Assembly: GCA_052386775.1 (NCBI GenBank)
Contig: JBQTJV010000360.1
Span: forward strand, 1 to 12,506
DNA length: 12,506 nt
Reading direction: 5' to 3'
Source: DSOT01 sp052386775
Lineage (GTDB): Bacteria; Pseudomonadota; Gammaproteobacteria; Burkholderiales; SG8-41
Shown here: positions 6,467 through 12,506 of the stretch, piece after piece
How positions within the stretch are numbered: position 1 is the stretch's first letter
Layout of the letters: every line of letters starts with the position of its first letter
Notes under the pieces: generated by a model
Told to the model about the DNA's origin: nothing
The model's input: the letters and a program-made list of their open reading frames with translations, nothing else
Database searches by the model: none
Made by a program: the position numbers and the translations under genes

Positions 6467-7288
6467 TCAGTCGCTGCGCAACAGTTCGTTGATGCTGGTC
6501 TTCGCCCGAGTTCCGGCGTCGACCTGCTTCACGATGACGGCGCAGTAGAGGCTGCACTTGCCGTCGGCGGCGGGCAGCGACCCGGGTACGACCACCGAGC
6601 CCGCCGGTACGCGGCCGTAAAGTATTTCACCGGTCTGCCGGTGATAGATCCGGGTGCTCGCGCCGATGAAAACGCCCATGGAAATGACCGCGCCGGCCTC
6701 GACGATCACGCCTTCCACGATCTCCGAACGGGCGCCGATGAAGCAATTGTCTTCTATGACGGTCGGATTGGCCTGCAGGGGTTCCAGGACGCCGCCGATG
6801 CCGACGCCACCCGAGAGATGGACGTTTTTGCCGATCTGCGCGCACGAGCCGACCGTCGCCCAGGTGTCGACCATGGTGCCCTCGTCGACATAGGCGCCGA
6901 TGTTGACGAACGAGGGCATGAGCACGACGTTTTTCGCAATGTACGCGCCCCTGCGGGCGGCAGCCGGGGGAACGACGCGAAAACCGCCGCGCGCGAAGTC
7001 CTCCTGCCCGTACTCCCGGAACTTGGACGGCACCTTGTCGTACGAGCGGAGGTCGCCGTCGCCCATCGCGCTGTTGTCCTGAAGCCGAAAGGACAGCAGC
7101 ACCGCCTTCTTGATCCACTGATGCGTGAGCCATTCGCCGCCGTGCTTTTCCGCCACGCGAATCTCCCCGCGATCCAGAAGGCCGATCGTTTCGTCTACCG
7201 CCTGCCGGAGCGCATGGTCCGCACCGGCGGGGGAAATCGCGGCGCGCTGTTCCCAGGCGGTTTCAATAGTGCTCTGCAGCCTTTGCAT
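6467..7288 (-). CDS. dapD: Tetrahydrodipicolinate N-succinyltransferase
   Basis: DapD transfers succinyl from succinyl-CoA to 2,3,4,5-tetrahydropyridine-2,6-dicarboxylate, the first committed step of the succinylase branch to meso-diaminopimelate and lysine. The 273 aa product has the expected length. It shows an N-terminal helical domain (about 1-100), a left-handed beta helix built of hexapeptide repeats (about 112-235, with segments such as F-V-N-I-G-A and F-I-G-A-R-S) and a short C-terminal domain. The conserved stretch with Asp141, G-T-M-V-D-T-W-A, is present. The ATG at 7288 has GAGG about eight bases upstream. It follows dapC by 12 bases, so the two are surely co-transcribed, and they catalyse successive steps of the same pathway. 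Confidence 0.97.
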   Translation of the reverse strand: MQRLQSTIETAWEQRAAISPAGADHALRQAVDETIGLLDRGEIRVAEKHGGEWLTHQWIKKAVLLSFRLQDNSAMGDGDLRSYDKVPSKFREYGQEDFARGGFRVVPPAAARRGAYIAKNVVLMPSFVNIGAYVDEGTMVDTWATVGSCAQIGKNVHLSGGVGIGGVLEPLQANPTVIEDNCFIGARSEIVEGVIVEAGAVISMGVFIGASTRIYHRQTGEILYGRVPAGSVVVPGSLPAADGKCSLYCAVIVKQVDAGTRAKTSINELLRSD

Positions 7289-7300
7289 GCGATCCTCGGT

Positions 7301-8491
7301 TCAAAGTTTGGAGAAATACTGGCGAATGCGGTGAGCGGCCTCCGCGCACTCCTCGGTCGTCGCGACGAGGGCGATCCGAACCCGATTCCGGCCGGGATTG
7401 GACCCGTGGGCATCGCGGGCCAGGTAACTGCCGGGAAGAACGGACACCGCCTGCTCCTCGTAAAGACCGCGGGTGAACTCCGTGTCGCTCACCGGCGTGG
7501 GCAGCCAGAAATAAAAGCCCGCGTCCGGCATCTCCACCTCGACCACGGGTTTCAGTATCTCCAATGCAGCGGTGAACTTTTCGCGGTAGAGCCGGCGATT
7601 TTCAGCGACGTGATGCTCGTCCCCCCAGGCGGCGGCGCTGGCGAGCTGGATCGGCAGGCTCATCGCGCAGCCATGATAGGTGCGGTAGAGCAGGAATTTC
7701 TTCAGGATGTCGGCGTCGCCCGCCACAAAACCGGACCGCATGCCGGGCACGTTGGATCTCTTCGAGAGGCTGGAAAAAACAACGAGATTGTGAAAATCGG
7801 TCCGCCCGTAATGGCGGGCGGCTTCGAGCGCCCCGAGCGACGGACGCGCTTCGTCGAAGTAGATTTCCGAGTAGCACTCGTCTGCGGCGATCACGAAGCC
7901 GTAGCGATCCGACAGTTCGAAGAGCGTCTGCCACTCCCCGAGCCCCATTACGTGCCCGGTAGGATTGCCGGGAGAGCACACGTACACCAGCTGCGCGCGC
8001 TGCCAGAGCTGCGGGGACAATTCCGCGTAGTCGAACGCATAGGCGCGAGCGGACACGCTGTTGAGGAACTGTGGCGTCGCTCGGGCCAGTATCGCCGCGC
8101 CTTCATAGATCTGGTAGAACGGGTTGGGGCACACGACAATCGCTTCCCGGTCCGAATCGACGACGGCCTGCGCGAAGGCAAACAGCGCCTCGCGGCTGCC
8201 GTTGACCGGCAGAACCTGGGTGGCAGGATCTATCCTGCTTAATCGGTAGCGGCGCTGGAGCCAGGCCGCGATGGCGTTGCGCAGCGCTTCGCTACCCACC
8301 GTGAGCGGGTAGGCGGAAAAGCCGTCGAGATGCTCGATCAGCGCGCGCTTGATGAACTCGGGCGTGGGGTGCCGGGGCTCGCCGATATAGAGCGGGATCG
8401 GGGGAAGCCCGGAGGGTGGCTGCGCGCCTTCCAGCAGCGTGCGCAACCGCTGAAACGGATAACTATGCAGGCGCTCGAGGTTCGGATTCAC
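7301..8491 (-). CDS. dapC: Succinyldiaminopimelate transaminase
   Basis: DapC is a PLP-dependent class I/II aminotransferase that converts N-succinyl-2-amino-6-ketopimelate to N-succinyl-LL-2,6-diaminopimelate with glutamate as donor. The 396 aa product has the fold-type I marks: N-P-T-G at 176-179, Asp204 with Tyr207 contacting the cofactor, and the S-L-S-K-R-S-N segment with Lys244 as the likely Schiff-base lysine. The opening (L-H-S-Y-P-F-Q-R-L) is characteristic of DapC in this class. The start is a GTG at 8491: an in-frame TGA lies just upstream, so no longer form is possible. No strong ribosome binding site is seen. It is 85 bases downstream of queF and 12 bases before dapD. The adjacent dapD confirms the role. 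Confidence 0.94.
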   Translation of the reverse strand: MNPNLERLHSYPFQRLRTLLEGAQPPSGLPPIPLYIGEPRHPTPEFIKRALIEHLDGFSAYPLTVGSEALRNAIAAWLQRRYRLSRIDPATQVLPVNGSREALFAFAQAVVDSDREAIVVCPNPFYQIYEGAAILARATPQFLNSVSARAYAFDYAELSPQLWQRAQLVYVCSPGNPTGHVMGLGEWQTLFELSDRYGFVIAADECYSEIYFDEARPSLGALEAARHYGRTDFHNLVVFSSLSKRSNVPGMRSGFVAGDADILKKFLLYRTYHGCAMSLPIQLASAAAWGDEHHVAENRRLYREKFTAALEILKPVVEVEMPDAGFYFWLPTPVSDTEFTRGLYEEQAVSVLPGSYLARDAHGSNPGRNRVRIALVATTEECAEAAHRIRQYFSKL

Positions 8492-8514
8492 GTGATGCTG
8501 TGCTCATGGCGCAA

Positions 8515-8541
8515 TCGAATCCTTTCGAATAGGAGCGCTCC
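8515..8541. repeat. Short direct repeat and palindrome upstream of dapC
   Basis: In the 85-base queF-dapC gap, TCGAAT occurs at 8515-8520 and again at 8525-8530, one helical turn apart (period 10). Next to it is the perfect ten-base palindrome GGAGCGCTCC (8532-8541). Such spacing is compatible with an operator upstream of the dapC-dapD unit, but the motifs are short and I recognise no known regulator. Confidence 0.25.
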
Positions 8542-8576
8542 GGTTATGGAGATGGGACGCGCTAAGCCGGCCGGCG

Positions 8577-8984
8577 TCATCGCGTGCTCGCGGCCGGCAG
8601 TGCGTCGAGTTCAGGCAGGCGGATGCCCTTGGTGCCGACATGCTGCGCGACGACGGTTGTGAAGATGCCGCCGCGAACATTGAACCGCGCGGTAAGCCGC
8701 ATGAAGCGCGGTCGAACTGCCTTCACCAGGTCATCGAGGATGCGGTTCGTCACGGCCTCATGAAAAGTGCCCTCATCGCGGTACGACCAGACGTACAGCT
8801 TCAGGCTCTTCAGTTCCACGCACAGCCGGTCCGGCACGTAATCCAGGACGAGCGTGGCGAAGTCCGGCTGCCCCGTGCGTGGGCACAGGCAGGTAAATTC
8901 CGGTATTTCCATGTGAATCCGATAATCGCGCCGCGGACTGGGATTGGGAAACGTTTCCAGGCGTTTGCTTGCTTGGCTTGGCAT
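8577..8984 (-). CDS. queF: NADPH-dependent 7-cyano-7-deazaguanine reductase (preQ1 synthase)
   Basis: QueF reduces the nitrile of preQ0 to the aminomethyl group of preQ1, using NADPH, on the way to queuosine in tRNA wobble positions. The 135 aa product is the short single-domain type. The active site is intact: Cys34 in the E-F-T-C-L-C-P-R-T-G-Q-P-D-F segment forms the thioimide, Asp41 is the partner, and E-L-K-S-L-K-L-Y (57-64) with the F-H-E at 74-76 is the substrate-binding signature. The ATG at 8984 lacks an obvious ribosome binding site, but the next ATG (Met25) is too close to the active site to be preferred. It is the first gene of the leftward block and is divergent from smc. No preQ1 riboswitch is recognisable in the 77 bases upstream. 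Confidence 0.95.
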   Translation of the reverse strand: MPSQASKRLETFPNPSPRRDYRIHMEIPEFTCLCPRTGQPDFATLVLDYVPDRLCVELKSLKLYVWSYRDEGTFHEAVTNRILDDLVKAVRPRFMRLTARFNVRGGIFTTVVAQHVGTKGIRLPELDALPAASTR

Positions 8985-9033
8985 TAGCGTAACGGAACAA
9001 ATCGGTTAGAATTAGCCGCGGCGACCTCGCCCC

Positions 9034-9062
9034 ATTATAACGTCAGCACCAGCAGAAGAAAT
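9034..9062 (-). promoter_or_regulatory. Candidate queF promoter in the queF-smc divergent region
   Basis: A perfect TATAAT lies on the minus strand at 9039-9034, about 50 bases before the queF start. The -35 region at the usual distance (TTTCTT, 9061-9056, spacer 16) is poor and overlaps the first base codon region of smc. For smc on the plus strand the choices are TAGAAT at 9007-9012 or TATAAC at 9036-9041, both without a good -35. The whole divergent gap is 8985-9061, so the two promoters must be back to back or overlapping. Confidence 0.35.
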
Positions 9063-12000
9063 TGCGCCTCACGCAGATCAACCTCGCCGGCTTCAAGTCG
9101 TTCGTCGATCCCACCCGTATCCCCGTCCCTGGTCAACTCGTCGGCGTCGTTGGCCCGAACGGCTGCGGCAAATCCAACGTCATCGATGCCGTGCGCTGGG
9201 TGCTGGGCGAGACCTCCGCGCGCCATTTGCGCGGCGAAACCATGCAGGATGTCCTGTTCAACGGATCGGGCGATCGCAAGCCGGTCAATCGCGCGAGCGT
9301 GGAGCTGATTTTCGATAACAGCCTGGGCAAGGCGGCAGGGCAGTGGTCGCAGTACGCCGAAATCTCCATCAAGCGGGTTTTGCAGCGCGACGGCGATTCG
9401 TCCTACTACATCAACAACGTGCACGTCCGCCGGCGCGACATCGCCGACATCTTTCTCGGAACCGGCCTCGGCGCCCGGGCTTACGCCATCATCGAGCAGG
9501 GCATGATCTCGCGGGTGATCGAGGCCAAGCCGGAGGAGCTGCGCGTGTTCCTGGAGGAGGCGGCGGGCGTCTCGAAGTATCGCGAACGCCGCCGCGAGAC
9601 CGAGCTGCGGCTCAGGGACACCCGCGAGAACCTGCTGCGCGTGGACGACATCCGGCAGGAGCTCGACAAGCAGATCGAGCACCTCCAGGGGCAGGCGGAG
9701 GTCGCGCGCCAGTACCACGCGCTCAACGGGGAGCTGCAAACCACCCAGAGCCTGTTGTGGTTCACGCGCAAGCAGGAGGCGGGCGCCAGCCGCAATCGAT
9801 ATGGACGCGAAGTGGAGCGGCTCGGCATCGAGCTCGAATCCGAGACGGCAAAGCTGCGGGAGGCGGAAAAGCGGCTGGAAGAGATGCGTGCACAGCATTA
9901 CCGGGCGAGCGACGAGATGCATGCAGCCCAGGGCGCGCTCTACGAGGCCAATGCCGAGGTGGCGCGGCTCGAGCAGCAGATCGCCCACGTGCGGGACAGC
10001 CGGGCGCGCATCGAGCATCAGCGCGCAACGCTGGGCGTTCAGCTCGAGCAGAGCCAGTCGCAGCAAGCCGCGGCCCAGGCCAGCCTCGATCAGTGGCGCA
10101 GCGAGAAAACGCGGGCCGAGGAGCAGCTTGCCGGCTGTGCGGTACGGGTCGCGCAGGAGACCGAAAAGCTGCCGGTCGCCGAGGAAACCTATCGCGCCAC
10201 CCACAACCGGCGCGAAGAGCTGCAGCGCAGCCTGTCGGCCGTCGAGCAGGCGCTGAAGGTCGAACAGACCAAACTCGCCCACGTCGAACGTCTTATCGAT
10301 CAGCTTGCACAGCGCGAGGAAAAGCTCCGCGAAGAACAGGCGGGGCTGGAAGTGCCGGATAACACGGCACTGGAAGCGCTGCAGCGCGCGATGCAGGATC
10401 AGGAACAGGCGCTGCAGGAACGGCGTGACCTGTTGGCGGAGAAGGAACGCCTGCTGCCGCAGTGCGAGCTCGAGCTCCAGCAGAGAAACGAGGCGCTCGA
10501 CGCCGCGAACCAGAACATCACCGCCACGGAAGCGAGGATCCAGACGCTGCAGCAGTTGCAGGACCGGATCGCGCGCGGGGAGGAGATGGCCGGCTGGCTC
10601 GCAGCCCGTGATCTCGACCGCTCGCCGCGGCTGTGGCAGGGCATCGCGATCGAAGGCGGCTGGGAAGACGCGCTCGAAGCGGTGCTGCGGGAGCGGCTGA
10701 ACGGCATTACGCTCGACGACATCGAAAAGTCGGCGACGTGGCTGGGCGATGCGCCCCCCGGGAAGATGACGGTCGTCGGCGGCGGCGAGCCGGCGCCGGG
10801 TGCGGTTCGCGCGGCTCCGGCAGGCTGCGAGCCCTTGTTGCGTTTCGTCACCTGCCGAGACCATCGCCTGCAGGCCGTGCTCACCGAGTGGCTACACGAT
10901 ATCTTCGTGGTGGACGACACCGGGCGTGGAATGCACCTGCGCGCCCAGCTGGGACCCGGCGCGATGCTCGTTTCCCGGGAAGGACACGTCTTTACGCGCC
11001 ACAGCGTGAGTTTTCATGCGCCGGATTCCGAGCTGCATGGCGTGCTTTCGCGGCAGCGCGAGATCGAGGGGTTGCAGCAGGCGCTGACGCAAGGGCAAGC
11101 GCAGCGCTCCGGGCTCGACGCGGACGTCGAGGGCGCCCAGCGGGAGATCGACACGCGCAAAGCGGAACTCGGTGCCCTGCGTCAGGAGATCGATGCCGCG
11201 CAGGAACAGTACCACGCGGTCCAGATGGAGGTCCTCAAGCTCTCGGAACAGGCGCAGCGGCTCACGCAGCGCGGCGAGCAGATCACGCGGGAGATGGCAG
11301 AGATCGCGGCGCAGGTGGCCACCGAGCGTGCCGGCAGCGAGGCAGCCGCCGAAAACCTGCAGCGGCTTTGCGGCGAGGCTGCCGCCCTCCAGGCCCAGAT
11401 GGATCTTGCAACGGACTTGTATCGGCGGGCCGAAACCGTGCTCGGCCTGCAGCGGACCACGCTCCAGCAGGCCCAGCACGAGCATCAGGAAGCGTCGTTT
11501 AAGTTTAGAAGCTCAGAGTCTAAAATCAGTGAGATAGAGACTTCACTTAACCTGCTTTCTCAGAACATTTCCAGTCTCGGCGACACCCTGTCGGCGCTCG
11601 AGGCCGAACTGGTGAATTGCGACGAGGGACCGTGGCAGGCTCAGCTTCAGCAGGCCCTTACCGGGCGGGAACAGCGGGCGCAAACCCTGGCGCTCGCCCG
11701 GGATGCCCTGGAGGGCATGGAATCGCAGCTCAAAGAGATCGAGCAGGAACGTCTCGCGTGCGAGCAGAAGCTCGAGCCGCTGCGTACCCGAATCGGCGAA
11801 GTCCGCCTCAAGGAACAGGAAGCGCGACTCACCGAGGAGCAGTTCGCGCAGCAGCTCGCCGACGCCGGCGCGGACGAGGCGGTGCTGAAGGGATTGCTTG
11901 AAAAAGGCACGCGCTCCGGCGCGCTGCAGGGCGAGATCAACCGGCTCAACAGCGAAATCCAGGCGCTCGGCGCGGTGAATCTGGCGGCCCTCGAGGAGTT

Positions 12001-12506
12001 GCAGGCGGCGCAGGAGCGCAAGAACTATCTCGATGCCCAGTCCCGCGATCTCAGCGAGGCGATGGCGACCCTAGAAGATGCGATCCGGCGCATCGACCGC
12101 GAGACGAGGGAACGGCTGCAGCAGACGTTCGACGAAGTGAACGCCCATTTTGGAGAGATGTTTCCCGCGCTCTTCGGCGGCGGCGTTGCACGGCTGCTGC
12201 TGACCGGCGAAGAGATTCTGGACAGCGGGGTCCAGGTCATCGCCCAGCCGCCGGGCAAAAAGAACAGCACCATCCATCTGCTGTCAGGCGGCGAGAAGGC
12301 GCTCACCGCGCTGGCGCTGGTATTTTCCATCTTTCAGCTCAATCCGGCGCCGTTCTGCCTGCTGGATGAGGTCGATGCCCCGCTCGACGATCACAACACC
12401 GAACGCTTCTGCGATCTGGTCAGGAAGATGTCGCTGCATTCGCAGTTCCTGTTCATCAGCCACAACAAGATCACGATGGAGATCGCACATCAGCTCCTCG
12501 GCATCA
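9062..12506 (+). CDS. smc: Chromosome segregation ATPase SMC (3' end beyond window)
   Basis: SMC is the ring-shaped ATPase of the SMC-ScpAB condensin, which compacts and separates sister chromosomes. The TTG at 9062 is chosen because the family N-terminus (M-R-L-T-Q-I) starts exactly there. 1148 codons are visible and the family C-terminus should follow within about 20 residues. Order: N-terminal head with Walker A G-P-N-G-C-G-K-S-N at 31-39; coiled coil from about 170; hinge about 520-660; returning coiled coil; C-terminal head with the ABC signature L-L-S-G-G-E-K at 1073-1079 and Walker B with Asp1102-Glu1103, followed by the D-loop. All catalytic residues are intact. A stretch at 11495-11578 (residues 812-839) is AT-rich and serine-rich, unlike the rest. 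No stop occurs in the visible frame. Large reverse-strand open frames across this gene are shadows. Confidence 0.97.
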   Translation, partial: MRLTQINLAGFKSFVDPTRIPVPGQLVGVVGPNGCGKSNVIDAVRWVLGETSARHLRGETMQDVLFNGSGDRKPVNRASVELIFDNSLGKAAGQWSQYAEISIKRVLQRDGDSSYYINNVHVRRRDIADIFLGTGLGARAYAIIEQGMISRVIEAKPEELRVFLEEAAGVSKYRERRRETELRLRDTRENLLRVDDIRQELDKQIEHLQGQAEVARQYHALNGELQTTQSLLWFTRKQEAGASRNRYGREVERLGIELESETAKLREAEKRLEEMRAQHYRASDEMHAAQGALYEANAEVARLEQQIAHVRDSRARIEHQRATLGVQLEQSQSQQAAAQASLDQWRSEKTRAEEQLAGCAVRVAQETEKLPVAEETYRATHNRREELQRSLSAVEQALKVEQTKLAHVERLIDQLAQREEKLREEQAGLEVPDNTALEALQRAMQDQEQALQERRDLLAEKERLLPQCELELQQRNEALDAANQNITATEARIQTLQQLQDRIARGEEMAGWLAARDLDRSPRLWQGIAIEGGWEDALEAVLRERLNGITLDDIEKSATWLGDAPPGKMTVVGGGEPAPGAVRAAPAGCEPLLRFVTCRDHRLQAVLTEWLHDIFVVDDTGRGMHLRAQLGPGAMLVSREGHVFTRHSVSFHAPDSELHGVLSRQREIEGLQQALTQGQAQRSGLDADVEGAQREIDTRKAELGALRQEIDAAQEQYHAVQMEVLKLSEQAQRLTQRGEQITREMAEIAAQVATERAGSEAAAENLQRLCGEAAALQAQMDLATDLYRRAETVLGLQRTTLQQAQHEHQEASFKFRSSESKISEIETSLNLLSQNISSLGDTLSALEAELVNCDEGPWQAQLQQALTGREQRAQTLALARDALEGMESQLKEIEQERLACEQKLEPLRTRIGEVRLKEQEARLTEEQFAQQLADAGADEAVLKGLLEKGTRSGALQGEINRLNSEIQALGAVNLAALEELQAAQERKNYLDAQSRDLSEAMATLEDAIRRIDRETRERLQQTFDEVNAHFGEMFPALFGGGVARLLLTGEEILDSGVQVIAQPPGKKNSTIHLLSGGEKALTALALVFSIFQLNPAPFCLLDEVDAPLDDHNTERFCDLVRKMSLHSQFLFISHNKITMEIAHQLLGI

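Noticed and set aside
6200..8242. 680-codon open frame on the plus strand across dapC, dapD and pilU
   Set aside because: It is antisense to three clearly recognised genes and resembles no protein I know. It is a codon-bias shadow.
8985..9061. preQ1 riboswitch upstream of queF
   Set aside because: The short leader shows no recognisable preQ1 aptamer pattern.
9035..10864. 609-codon open frame on the minus strand across smc
   Set aside because: It lies wholly opposite the intact conserved smc frame. Long reverse frames arise from high GC codon use, and the translation is low-complexity Arg/Leu/Ala with no family resemblance.
1..12506. CRISPR array, insertion sequence, tRNA or defence island
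   Set aside because: I saw no regularly spaced repeats, transposase-like frames, tRNA cloverleaf or known defence protein motifs. Every large frame is accounted for by a core gene.

Overview
This window looks like a core chromosomal segment of a GC-rich betaproteobacterium. Two things point there. The gene set ffs, dnaX, ybaB (ebfC), recR and then smc is typical of that class, and the protein sequences (SMC, PrmB, PilU, single-domain QueF) read as that class. I cannot name a genus. Apart from one lipid A-modifying enzyme, all the genes are housekeeping or type IV pilus genes. I see no transposon, prophage, CRISPR array, tRNA or defence system. I found no convincing new multi-gene system, and the points of interest are local ones.

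Left block, rightward (about 1-4251). A leader of about 187 bases holds only candidate control signals. It is followed by the 4.5S signal recognition particle RNA (ffs), a PagL-type lipid A 3-O-deacylase, dnaX (clamp loader tau/gamma), ybaB/ebfC, recR and an RluB-type 23S rRNA pseudouridine synthase. The genes are packed with gaps of 9-45 bases, and recR and rluB overlap by four bases, so they probably form one transcription unit. dnaX carries a run of nine A exactly where a shorter gamma subunit would be made.

Middle block, leftward (about 4187-8984). In order of transcription this is queF (queuosine precursor), dapC and dapD (lysine/meso-diaminopimelate pathway), pilU (pilus retraction ATPase) and prmB (methyltransferase for ribosomal protein L3). 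The 3' ends of rluB and prmB overlap by 65 bases on opposite strands. No dapE lies between dapD and prmB, where a lone pilU sits instead.

Right block, rightward (9062 to the edge). This is smc, the chromosome condensation ATPase. 1148 codons are visible and only about the last 20 are likely missing. It is divergent from queF across a 77-base region that must hold both promoters. Inside the smc coiled coil is an abrupt 84-base AT-rich stretch that stays in frame.

Functionally the window covers DNA replication and repair (dnaX, recR, ybaB), chromosome segregation (smc), translation and protein export (ffs, rluB, prmB, queF), cell-wall precursor and lysine synthesis (dapC, dapD), pilus retraction (pilU) and outer-membrane remodelling (pagL). 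Several genes start at TTG or GTG.
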